Origin: Rhodospirillales bacterium
GTDB taxonomy: Bacteria > Pseudomonadota > Alphaproteobacteria > Rhodospirillales > JAPHTL01
Length of the DNA stretch: 36,855 nt
NCBI GenBank assembly: GCA_026193355.1
Contig: JAPHTL010000308.1
Location: 1-36,855 of the forward strand
Direction: 5' to 3'
Shown: positions 26,570-34,008 of the stretch, piece after piece
How positions within the stretch are numbered: position 1 is the stretch's first letter
Layout: the number at the start of each line of letters is the position of its first letter
Notes under the pieces: model-generated
Databases searched by the model: none
What the model was told of the DNA's origin: nothing
What the model saw: only the letters and a program-made list of their open reading frames with translations
Translations under genes and position numbers: made by a program

Positions 26570-26968
26570 GTGACGAAAACTGAGAAATCGCCAACGGCTT
26601 TCCGCACCATCAGCGAAGTTGCTGGTGATCTTGATCTTCCGCAACACGTTCTTCGTTTCTGGGAAAGCAAGTTCCCCCAGGTTCATCCACTGAAACGCGG
26701 TGGTGGTCGTCGTTACTATCGCCCCGAAGACATCGCGATTCTCAAACGCATACGCGTTCTTCTTCATGATGAAGGGTATACGATTCGCGGCGTTCAGAAA
26801 TTGCTGCGCGATGAATCATCTTCGTCCGATGGTGCGGCACAGGCTGAAACAGCAGGAAGTCACGATTCTTCTGGTGTGCAAATCGATAGCGGCGCCCGTG
26901 AAGTCTTGACCGCCGCCATCAATGAACTCGAAGACATGAAACGGCTTTTGCAGCGCACCGTTGGCTGA
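26570..26968 (+). CDS. MerR-family transcriptional regulator
   Basis: The 132-residue protein starts at GTG with GGAGGAGGGG upstream. The N-terminal winged helix-turn-helix is FRTISEVAGDLDLPQHVLRFWESKF (residues about 11-35, quoted in part: TISEVAGDLDLPQHVLRFWE), followed by KRGGGRRYYRPEDIAILKRI and YTIRGVQKLL. The usual long dimerisation helix is replaced by a Ser/Ala-rich linker and a short terminal helix (LTAAINELEDMKRLLQRT). There is no cysteine for metal sensing. This type always follows ihfA in related genomes and its regulon is unknown. It is not evidently LiuR. Confidence 0.9.
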   Translation: MTKTEKSPTAFRTISEVAGDLDLPQHVLRFWESKFPQVHPLKRGGGRRYYRPEDIAILKRIRVLLHDEGYTIRGVQKLLRDESSSSDGAAQAETAGSHDSSGVQIDSGAREVLTAAINELEDMKRLLQRTVG

Positions 26969-27001
26969 ATTTAAAAGCGACTTCAGATATGTAGGGAAGC
27001 G

Positions 27002-27030
27002 TTGCGCCGCACGGGGGCGATGAGTATAGT
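27002..27030 (+). promoter_or_regulatory. Promoter of tRNA-Pro
   Basis: TTGCGC (27002-27007), a 17-base spacer and TATAGT (27025-27030) lie 30 bases before the mature tRNA 5' end. The spacing is ideal for sigma-70. Confidence 0.65.
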
Positions 27031-27060
27031 GCGGCCACCGTTTCTGACGGTTTGCCTAAT

Positions 27061-27137
<77 letters not shown>

Positions 27138-27140
27138 GAT

Positions 27141-27180
27141 ACAGATGGGGCCGGTCCTTTGGACCGGCCCCATTTGTGTG
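27141..27180 (+). terminator. Terminator after tRNA-Pro
   Basis: A 13-bp perfect stem (27145-27157 with 27161-27173), extendable outward to 27141/27177, with a TTT loop. The following T-tract is short (TTTGTGTG), but the stem is very stable. Confidence 0.8.
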
Positions 27181-27181
27181 T

Positions 27182-27715
27182 TCAATCCGTTGGTTCGTTG
27201 CTGTCCCTTGATGAGAAACAAGCAGCAACCCTTTCGCCGGGAAGGGGGGCTGTTTGATGGCCGCCGTCGCACCCATTCGCCTGTTCCGCACCGATCGTCC
27301 AGTGATGAATCGCCTCCGCCTTCCGTGCCCTGTCCCTGACATGAACCAGCAGAATTGAGTGGCAAGGGCCGCTTTTTCGTGGCCTCAGGTCGCGAATACC
27401 TGCTGCAATGTTTTCGGCTATTGCCGCTTGCTCCCTGATCCAGTCTTCAAGCGATTCTTCGGCAATGTTTTCCCTGACGTAACGAAGCACCCGATACCAT
27501 TGTTCCGCTCTTGAGACCTGCGCACTCACGCGGAAAGGGTTTTCCTTTATGAAACGCTGGATCAGATTCCATTTTAGCGCCTGCAACTCCGTACGCGCCG
27601 ACGCAGTCATTTCGGCGTTGTCCTGGTACCGTTCGCTTTCTTGAATCGAGCGGATGTTTTTGGCAACAGAGAACCTTGGCAATCGTCGGCGATTTGAGTG
27701 TTTCGTTATGGACAT
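27182..27715 (-). CDS. Hypothetical protein, unrecognised
   Basis: The frame is open from 27739, with ATGs at 27739, 27733 and 27715; none has a clear ribosome binding site, and 27715 is chosen as the most economical. The middle (about residues 20-110) looks like a genuine helical protein: ELQALKWNLIQRFIKENPF, SAQVSRAEQWYRVLRYVREN, then EESLEDWIREQAAIAENIAAG. The last 60 residues are low in structure and of unusual composition, so the 3' part may be degraded or frameshifted. No family is recognised. It starts in the unusual patch beside tRNA-Pro. It could be a decayed or lineage-specific gene. Confidence 0.5.
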   Translation of the reverse strand: MSITKHSNRRRLPRFSVAKNIRSIQESERYQDNAEMTASARTELQALKWNLIQRFIKENPFRVSAQVSRAEQWYRVLRYVRENIAEESLEDWIREQAAIAENIAAGIRDLRPRKSGPCHSILLVHVRDRARKAEAIHHWTIGAEQANGCDGGHQTAPLPGERVAACFSSRDSNEPTD

Positions 27716-27916
27716 TTTATAACTGCACCGCATGCACATCCACCGTTTGCCTGTTTCAGTTGGGTGGTTTATCCCTGCTATTCAAGAGGTTGATGAAGTT
27801 TGCTGACAACTCAGGCGATGACGATTACGGACCATTAACGCCCGCCAACATCCATCGCAGTTAATGGGGGGCTCATCATTGCGGAATCGATCCGATCAGT
27901 GGGGGCAGGCTGATCT

Positions 27917-28174
27917 TCAGGGGGAAGCCACCTTAATTCCCTTGTCGGTAAGCTTGCACACAAGCCAATCAGGTTTCATGGGATTGGAAAACCAGGGTTC
28001 AGCCCATCCTTGCTTGACGCAGCTTTGGACTGTCTGGTCGCTAACCTTCTGACCTGATTCATCGAACAGGGGCAGCTTTCCTCCGGGCTGTTCAAGGCCA
28101 CGACGCAACCACCGTATCTGTATCCTCGTTGGGCGCCGTGTTTTTTCACCCGAGATCTTCTGGTTGCCGCTCAT
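27917..28174 (-). CDS. Small hypothetical protein, possible winged-helix
   Basis: The 85 residues have a good ribosome binding site (GGGAGG, eight bases before the ATG on the minus strand). The core IRWLRRGLEQPGGKLPLFDESG, then KVSDQTVQSCVKQGWAEPWF, then KPDWLVCKLTDKGIKVA, has the helix-helix-strand pattern of a short winged helix ending in the common T-x-x-G wing. The sequence type is familiar from alphaproteobacterial hypothetical proteins, but no function is known. It is divergent from cutA. The 201 bases between it and the previous gene hold nothing I can support. Confidence 0.65.
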   Translation of the reverse strand: MSGNQKISGEKTRRPTRIQIRWLRRGLEQPGGKLPLFDESGQKVSDQTVQSCVKQGWAEPWFSNPMKPDWLVCKLTDKGIKVASP

Positions 28175-28282
28175 GGTTCCAGCCTCCCTGTGGGTCGGCC
28201 CGATTTTTCGGGTCCGATTACGTCCATGAATGGTAATTTAGACAGCGCAAAAGGCCAAGCAGTCAAAACGAAGGGGGCGATC

Positions 28283-28609
28283 ATGGAACTTCGACTGGTT
28301 TACGTAACGGCATCGTCGAAAGAAGAAGCTGTCGCCATTGGAATCAGGGCGGTCGAGGAAAAGCTTGTCGCCTGCGCCAACGTTTTGGACGGTTTGACAT
28401 CGATTTATCGATGGGAGGGGGCAATCGCGCAGGATGCGGAAACGCTTCTTGTCATGAAAACAACTGCGGGGAACATTGAAAAGCTCACCCAACTGGTCAA
28501 GTCACTGCACAGCTATACCTGCCCTTGCGTCGTAACGCTGCCAATTCTGGAGGGAAACCAGGCCTTTTTGGACTGGATCGTGGATGAAACCGCAAAGACG
28601 GGCCCCTAG
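28283..28609 (+). CDS. cutA: CutA family protein (divalent-cation tolerance)
   Basis: CutA1 is a small trimeric cytoplasmic protein linked to copper/divalent-ion tolerance; its molecular role is still debated. The 108 residues match the family: LVYVTASSKEEAVAIGIRAVEEKLVACANV, split as VTASSKEEAVAIG and EEKLVACANV, then YRWEGAI, ETLLVMKTT and HSYTCPCVVTLPILEGN. GGGGG upstream supports ATG 28283 over upstream in-frame codons. Its TAG overlaps the TAG of the convergent pseudo-receiver gene. Confidence 0.93.
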   Translation: MELRLVYVTASSKEEAVAIGIRAVEEKLVACANVLDGLTSIYRWEGAIAQDAETLLVMKTTAGNIEKLTQLVKSLHSYTCPCVVTLPILEGNQAFLDWIVDETAKTGP

Positions 28610-29559
28610 CTGCTGACTTCCTGGCCTTTCTTCGAACGAATCCGTTCCGAAATCTTGTGGGCAATCGCCGCAACATCGTCCTTGATATCGAATGCCTTTC
28701 CGATGGCCTGCGAGAGCGGCTTGAGCAGTTTTACGTCTTTCTCTTCCGGGAATTCCGCAGACTTGATTCGCGTCGCCACATCAAGGAGAGAGCCGCACAG
28801 TTCGGAGACGTGGTTGTAGCTGGTCCCAAGCAGTCGACGGCTTGTGTCTTCGGCAACGAAAACGAGGCGATCGACATAATCCCTTATATTCTGATCGATG
28901 ATGCGTCTTTCGTAGGCTGGCACTATCAATTCAACAAGCAAACCGATCTGAACGGCATGCCGCTCAAGCTTTTCCTGGTTGATGCGTTTGATCGTGTCAT
29001 CGATTTCCTGTTGCAGCATCGACTGTTCCGACCCGCCGACGATACGGGCGCGCAGGGTGTTCGGAACGTTAATGAGGGGGATTTCAATTCCGCCCCGCTT
29101 GGCCTCCGGTGATCGCCTGTCTGGGCCGATGTAATCCGTTGTCACGACGAACGGTTTTCGGCTTTTTATCAGGGCGGAGATCCGGTCTATGACGTGCCCG
29201 GATGAAAGGGGCATAACGAAAAGATCATCAGCGCCGGAGTTGACGATGCGACGGACGACACGCTCTTCCGGGGCGCTTGTCATCATGATGATCGGAATGA
29301 AAGGATTGCCGCCGTATTCGTGATGGCGAAGGGCATGTACGACATCACAGGGATCCGGCTCACCCGGGAATTCCGTTGCAAGAATCAGGATGTCCGGCGA
29401 TCCGAGCCGTATGGACGTTCTGGCATCTTCCCACGAGCGGACATGATCGATCTGTCTAAAGCCAGCATTCCTTATGACCGTATCGATATTGTCCCGATTG
29501 TTTTTGTCGGGCTCGGCAATGAGGACCTTCACACGGTCAAATCGCTGCTGGATGGACAT
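28606..29559 (-). CDS. Pseudo-receiver (REC-like) signalling protein
   Basis: The 317-residue protein starts with a CheY-like receiver (about 8-132) that lacks all phosphorylation residues. The acidic pair is reduced to EPD (16-18), the phospho-acceptor Asp is Ala61 (DILILATEFPGE), and the conserved Lys is Met116 (LFVMPLS). The switch Thr/Ser (MMTS, 92-95) and the fold remain. A DYIGPDRRSP motif (142-151), common in alphaproteobacterial signalling proteins, links to a helical C-terminal domain (about 155-310) rich in heptad-like sequence. There is no obvious DNA-binding or enzymatic domain. AGAGGT supports the ATG. It lies 78 bases downstream of ispDF on the same strand. It may act as a phosphorylation-independent scaffold or binding partner; this is inference. 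Confidence 0.85.
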   Translation of the reverse strand: MSIQQRFDRVKVLIAEPDKNNRDNIDTVIRNAGFRQIDHVRSWEDARTSIRLGSPDILILATEFPGEPDPCDVVHALRHHEYGGNPFIPIIMMTSAPEERVVRRIVNSGADDLFVMPLSSGHVIDRISALIKSRKPFVVTTDYIGPDRRSPEAKRGGIEIPLINVPNTLRARIVGGSEQSMLQQEIDDTIKRINQEKLERHAVQIGLLVELIVPAYERRIIDQNIRDYVDRLVFVAEDTSRRLLGTSYNHVSELCGSLLDVATRIKSAEFPEEKDVKLLKPLSQAIGKAFDIKDDVAAIAHKISERIRSKKGQEVSS

Positions 29560-29637
29560 TTACCTCTGCCGCTGGTTTTGCGATGCTACCAGAAAGAGAA
29601 TAAACGGCGCGCCCGGCAAATCAACTCTAACGGATAA

Positions 29638-30795
29638 TCAGCCCAAAAAAGCGAGATTGGCCAGCGCCTGGGCGGCGACCCCCTCTTTCCGGCCAGTGAA
29701 ACCAAGCCCTTCCGTCGTCGTCGCCTTGACGGAAACACGATCGGCATCGATGCCAAGGACATCTGCAACCACTGCGATCATCGCTGAACGATGCGGGCCT
29801 ATCCTGGGAGATTCGCAGATCAGTGTGACATCAACATTCACGATGCTTCCTCCCTTTTCACGGACCAGCGAAACCGCATGTTCGAGAAACACTTTCGACG
29901 CCGCGCCTTTCCAACGGGGATCGCTTGGAGGAAAATGGAGGCCGATATCACCCGCGCCGATAGCGCCAAGCAACGCATCGGTCAGGGCGTGAAGCGCGAC
30001 ATCCGCGTCCGAATGGCCTTCAAGGGCGAATTCATGGGGGATTTCCACACCGCACAGGGTGACGCTTTCGCCTTGAACAAAGCGGTGAACATCGAAGCCG
30101 GTCCCAACCCTTGTCTGCGCATTGTCTCTGACAAGGCGTTCCGCCCTTGAATGATCTTCCGGTGTCGTCACCTTGAAATTCTCCTCGCAACCTTCGACCA
30201 GCAAAACATCCAGTCCCGCTTTTTCCATAACCGCGGCGTCATCCGTCAAGGCGCAGCCAGCAGCGCCCCTGTGCGCCCGAAGAATATCGTCGTAACGAAA
30301 CCCCTGTGGGGTTTGGGCGCGATAAAGGCCGGAACGATCGACCGTCTCAAGGATCAATCCGCGCGCCGAGCGCTTGATCGTATCCGTCAGGGGCAGGGCG
30401 GGCAGGGCGCCAGGAGCCCTCCCCAATGCTTCGATTACGGAAGATATGACCCGATTGCTGACGAAAGGTCTGGCGGCATCATGGACAAGAACGATATCGG
30501 GCCTGTCGTCCACAAGGCTTTCAAGGCCGTTCAGAACCGATTCCTGCCTGGTTTCACCGCCAAAGACCGGATCAAGCAGCGACAGGCCGTCAAGAGCGGA
30601 ATCATACAGTTCAATATCGTCGGGATGGATAACAACGCGAACCGCGTTCACATCCGGGTGGTCAAGTAATTTCTGTACGGTCCGTCGAATGAGGGGAATG
30701 CCGCAAACAGGCGCATACTGTTTGGGAAGTGTTGCGCCAAAACGGCTACCGCGTCCTCCGGCGACAATAAGTGCTGCGCAGGTCATTTCCGGCAT
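29638..30795 (-). CDS. ispDF: Bifunctional IspD/IspF (MEP isoprenoid pathway)
   Basis: This 385-residue fusion does two steps of the MEP pathway. IspD (about 1-225) makes CDP-ME and has the nucleotide motif AGGRGSRFGATLPKQY at 12-27 and VHDAARPFV. IspF (about 228-385) makes MEcPP and has the metal motif GTGFDVHRF, then LEGHSDADVALHALTDALLGA and TTEGLGFTGR. The fusion is typical of alphaproteobacteria. ATG 30795 is used; ATG 30786 is in frame, and neither has a strong ribosome binding site. Confidence 0.97.
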   Translation of the reverse strand: MPEMTCAALIVAGGRGSRFGATLPKQYAPVCGIPLIRRTVQKLLDHPDVNAVRVVIHPDDIELYDSALDGLSLLDPVFGGETRQESVLNGLESLVDDRPDIVLVHDAARPFVSNRVISSVIEALGRAPGALPALPLTDTIKRSARGLILETVDRSGLYRAQTPQGFRYDDILRAHRGAAGCALTDDAAVMEKAGLDVLLVEGCEENFKVTTPEDHSRAERLVRDNAQTRVGTGFDVHRFVQGESVTLCGVEIPHEFALEGHSDADVALHALTDALLGAIGAGDIGLHFPPSDPRWKGAASKVFLEHAVSLVREKGGSIVNVDVTLICESPRIGPHRSAMIAVVADVLGIDADRVSVKATTTEGLGFTGRKEGVAAQALANLAFLG

Positions 30796-30916
30796 AATGT
30801 TCCAGGCCCGTTCGTCATCATGTTTTCACCGCCTAACGGTAACAGGGCGAAGAAAACAAGTCATTGCATCAAAAGTCCAAAAAAACCGCCATGACCTCTT
30901 TTCGTTAACGCGAAGA

Positions 30917-30926
30917 GTGCTACACT
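30917..30926 (+). promoter_or_regulatory. Extended -10 promoter, probably giving a leaderless mRNA
   Basis: TGCTACACT (TG-N-TACACT) ends seven bases before the ATG at 30934, and no Shine-Dalgarno sequence is present. Initiation about seven bases after the -10 would put the transcript start at the ATG. The -35 region is poor, as often with extended -10 promoters. Confidence 0.45.
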
Positions 30927-30933
30927 CCGCGCC

Positions 30934-31737
30934 ATGAGTCAGGGACTTGTATTCAGTTTCGCCGCGCTTACCGCGATGGTTCCCGCATTCGTTTTTTCCT
31001 TGCGAAAAGACGGTCAACGGGGGGCCATGTTCTGGATTCTTCTGACGGTTGCCTTCGCCGGAACGGCATCCTGGGTCGCCGTTCAGATCACCGGGCACTG
31101 GAGCACAGGCCTCGCATCGGCCCTTTGGGTGACAATCGGCGCCAGTCTGTTTCTTTTCGCCTGGGTTTCGGCGTTGACCCCTCAGGGCTGGCGTCTGACG
31201 CCATTGCTTGTTCCCTATCTTTTTATCCTTGGCGTCATCGCAACGGTCTGGCTCACCGTACCGGGTAAAATGATGGCCCCAAATCTGGCGATGGGATGGG
31301 TTGCTGTCCATATCGTCCTTTCCGTCATCACCTACGCGCTCGTGACCATTGCTTCCGTGGCGGCGCTGGCCGCATTTCTTCAGGAACGCGCACTGAAAAA
31401 CAAGAGACCGACGACCCTGTCTCGGCTCCTTCCTTCGGTGATAGACAGCGAGAAGCTTCTCGTCAGGCTTCTGGTGGCCGCCGAAACCGTATTGGGTTTT
31501 GGCGTCGTGTCAGGCATGGCGCTTCAATATGAAACGAATGGCTCGCTCCTGACGCCTGACCACAAGACGCTCCTTTCTCTCGCAGCGTTCGTTGTAATCG
31601 GCGCGCTTTTGCTGGCCCACCGGCTGACCGGCGTCCGTGGAAAGGCCGCCACCAGACTCGTGCTTCTGGCCTATCTTCTTTTGACCCTTGGTTATCCTGG
31701 TGTGAAATTCATCACGAGCATTCTGATCGGCAAGTAA
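30934..31737 (+). CDS. CcsA/YpjD-like cytochrome c assembly family membrane protein
   Basis: The 267-residue protein has about eight hydrophobic segments. Conserved His residues lie in GWVAVHIVLSVITYA (about 127-141) and in HKTLLSLAAFVVIGALLLAHR (split: HKTLLSL, LLLAHR), with the closing GYPGVKFI. This fits the CcsA/CcmC/YpjD (HemX-like) superfamily, which handles or binds haem in the inner membrane. The full WWD tryptophan motif of CcsA/CcmC is not present, so YpjD-like is a better label than a true cytochrome c synthase. It is divergent from ispDF and upstream of dusB. Confidence 0.8.
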   Translation: MSQGLVFSFAALTAMVPAFVFSLRKDGQRGAMFWILLTVAFAGTASWVAVQITGHWSTGLASALWVTIGASLFLFAWVSALTPQGWRLTPLLVPYLFILGVIATVWLTVPGKMMAPNLAMGWVAVHIVLSVITYALVTIASVAALAAFLQERALKNKRPTTLSRLLPSVIDSEKLLVRLLVAAETVLGFGVVSGMALQYETNGSLLTPDHKTLLSLAAFVVIGALLLAHRLTGVRGKAATRLVLLAYLLLTLGYPGVKFITSILIGK

Positions 31738-31888
31738 ACGCCACCGGAAAGGCGTTGCGCACACGGCAGGTTTTGCTTAAAAAATAATCAAACTTTTGGT
31801 GTGCCCAATTACACTGCACTCTCGAAACGCCAATTGATGCGGACTGCTTTTCCGCACTGTTCGTTTTTTTACGAAGGCACATGGTTTG

Positions 31889-32875
31889 ATGGCTCTGCGC
31901 ATAGGTTCTGTTGTCCTGAATTCTCCGGTTGTCCTCGCCCCCATGTCGGGGGTGACGGATATGCCTTTTCGCCGCCTTGTGAAAAGCTTTGGCGTTGGGC
32001 TTGTCGTTTCTGAAATGATTGCCAGCCAGGCGATGATTCGGGCAAACCGGAAGACGATGAAGATCGCGTCACCCTGCGCTGACGAATACCCAATGTCCGT
32101 TCAGTTGGCGGGATGTGAGCCTGAAATCATGGCTGAGGCAGCCCGCCTCAACGTGGACAGAGGGGCGTCGATCATTGATATCAACATGGGATGCCCGGTA
32201 AAAAAAGTCATCAAGGGAGACGCCGGAGCGGCTCTCATGCGAGACGAAAGGCTGGCCGGCCGGATTATCGAGGCTGTCGTGAAGTCCGTCGATCTTCCCG
32301 TTACGGTGAAAATGCGGCTTGGCTGGGACGACTCATCGCGAAATGCCGCCACCATTGCGCGGATTGCGCAAGATGCCGGTGCGCAGGCGGTTACGGTTCA
32401 CGGACGAACACGGGCGCAATTCTACAAGGGGCAGGCGGACTGGGAAGCCATCATGGCGGTAAAGGACGCCGTCAAGATACCGGTTATCGGCAATGGCGAT
32501 GTCGCCTCACCGCAGGACGCACTGAAGCTTCTGGAAAAATCCGGAGCGGACGGTGTCATGGTCGGTCGCGCGACCTATGGTCAGCCCTGGCTCCTGATGC
32601 AGATCGAACGCTATCTCGAAACCGGTGAGACATCGCCGGACCCGTCGATTGCGGAACAGTTGGCGACAGTTCTTGGTCACTACGATGAAATGCTGACCCA
32701 TTACGGTTCTGAGGCAGGAATGCGGATCGCCCGCAAGCATCTTGGCTGGTACAGCAAGGGGCTCAAGGATTCGGCTGGTTTCAGGGCGCAGGTCAACCAT
32801 CTTGACGATCCGAACAAGGTGCGTGAACTGATCAGGTCCTTCTATACGCCGATCATCGAAACGGCGGCAGCCTGA
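31889..32875 (+). CDS. dusB: tRNA-dihydrouridine synthase (NifR3 type)
   Basis: This FMN enzyme reduces uridine to dihydrouridine in tRNA D-loops. The 328-residue protein has PVVLAPMSGVTDMPFRR, the catalytic Cys102 in NMGCPVKKVIKGDAG, VTVHGRTRAQFYKG and the phosphate-binding GNGDVASPQDA and VMVGRATYGQPW blocks. The ATG 31889 is used; a TTG directly before it (31886) is possible, with GAAGG upstream. Upstream, TGCGGA/TCCGCA (31838-31856) followed by a T-run at 31864 could be a weak attenuator. It is first in the classical nifR3-ntrBC operon. Confidence 0.95.
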   Translation: MALRIGSVVLNSPVVLAPMSGVTDMPFRRLVKSFGVGLVVSEMIASQAMIRANRKTMKIASPCADEYPMSVQLAGCEPEIMAEAARLNVDRGASIIDINMGCPVKKVIKGDAGAALMRDERLAGRIIEAVVKSVDLPVTVKMRLGWDDSSRNAATIARIAQDAGAQAVTVHGRTRAQFYKGQADWEAIMAVKDAVKIPVIGNGDVASPQDALKLLEKSGADGVMVGRATYGQPWLLMQIERYLETGETSPDPSIAEQLATVLGHYDEMLTHYGSEAGMRIARKHLGWYSKGLKDSAGFRAQVNHLDDPNKVRELIRSFYTPIIETAAA

Positions 32876-34008
32876 TGAACATATCGCCCCTTGCCATGCC
32901 GTCAGACAACGGACCGGATAAGGGGATTGATGCCTCCGGCATTCTTGCGGCCCTGCCTGCGCCCGTCCTTGTTGTCGGTCCGGATGGGGACGTGATCTAC
33001 GCCAATGGCTCCGCTGAGTCGTTATTGCAGATCAGCGCATCCCAGTTGTACGGAAGCCCGCTTGGCGATTTTTTCCCCGCTGACAGTCCCTTGGCGTCCC
33101 TTGTCGAACAGGTGCGCACGGAGAACAGCTGGTTCACAGAATACGATGTCACCATCGAATCGCCACGCATAGGACGGCACCTCGTCAATATCCAGGCATC
33201 ACCCTTGCCGGACGCTCCCGATAACATCGTCATTGTTCTTCATGAACGTTCCGTCGCCGACAAGATCGCCCGCCAGTTGACATCAAGGGGATCGGCGCGA
33301 ACAGTTGCTTCCCTCGCTTCAATGCTTGCGCACGAGGTCAAGAATCCGCTTTCCGGCATACGGGGAGCCGCACAGCTTATCGAACAGCACGCCAACGATG
33401 ATGACCGGGTTTTGACCCGGCTTATTTGCGATGAAACCGACCGTATTTGCGACCTCGTGGACCGGATGGATGTGTTCGCCGATCGCCACCCGTCCGAGCG
33501 AACAGCCGTAAACATCCACCGCGTTCTGGAACACGCACGCAGGGTTGCCGAAAACGGCTTCGCCGCTCATGTGAAATTCGTAGAAATCTATGACCCGTCG
33601 TTGCCGCCGGTCTATGGCAACCGCGACCAGTTGATCCAGGTGGTCCTTAATCTCCTGAAAAATGCAGCAGAGGCGGCCCCGGACAACGGGGGGGAAATTG
33701 TTATAAGAACGTCATATCAGCACGGCATCCGTTTCGCCGTTCCGGGAAGCAACGCACTGACGCACCTGCCTTTGATTGTCACAATTCAGGATAATGGGTC
33801 GGGGATTCCCGAAGACATCAAAACCAACCTCTTCGATCCGTTCGTCACCACAAAGCCCAAAGGAAGCGGGCTTGGCCTTGCGCTTGTTGCAAAAATCATC
33901 AATGACCACGGCGGCATTATTGAATGCGACAGCAAGCCGAAGCGGACGATTTTTCGTGTAATGCTGCCGGTCTATAAAGAAACCGAAAACGACGGGGAGG
34001 AATCGTAA
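32875..34008 (+). CDS. ntrB: Nitrogen regulation sensor kinase NtrB (GlnL)
   Basis: NtrB phosphorylates or dephosphorylates NtrC according to PII status. The 377-residue soluble kinase has an N-terminal PAS domain (about 20-130), HisKA with the phospho-acceptor His153 (MLAHEVKNPLSGIRGAAQ), and HATPase_c with the N-box Asn263 (LLKNAAEAA), DNGSGIPEDI and GSGLGLALV. There is no membrane segment, as expected. Its start overlaps the dusB stop (TGATG) and its stop overlaps ntrC (TAATG), so all three genes are coupled. Confidence 0.97.
   Translation: MNISPLAMPSDNGPDKGIDASGILAALPAPVLVVGPDGDVIYANGSAESLLQISASQLYGSPLGDFFPADSPLASLVEQVRTENSWFTEYDVTIESPRIGRHLVNIQASPLPDAPDNIVIVLHERSVADKIARQLTSRGSARTVASLASMLAHEVKNPLSGIRGAAQLIEQHANDDDRVLTRLICDETDRICDLVDRMDVFADRHPSERTAVNIHRVLEHARRVAENGFAAHVKFVEIYDPSLPPVYGNRDQLIQVVLNLLKNAAEAAPDNGGEIVIRTSYQHGIRFAVPGSNALTHLPLIVTIQDNGSGIPEDIKTNLFDPFVTTKPKGSGLGLALVAKIINDHGGIIECDSKPKRTIFRVMLPVYKETENDGEES

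Noticed and set aside
26570..26968. The MerR gene as the LiuR regulator of the icmF palindrome
   Set aside because: Its sequence and its position after ihfA fit a separate alphaproteobacterial MerR type; nothing ties it to the palindrome 24 kb away.
27740..27916. Attachment-site duplication of the tRNA-Pro 3' end
   Set aside because: No copy of the TTCGAATCCCGC...CCGACCA end was found downstream, so an integrated element cannot be supported.
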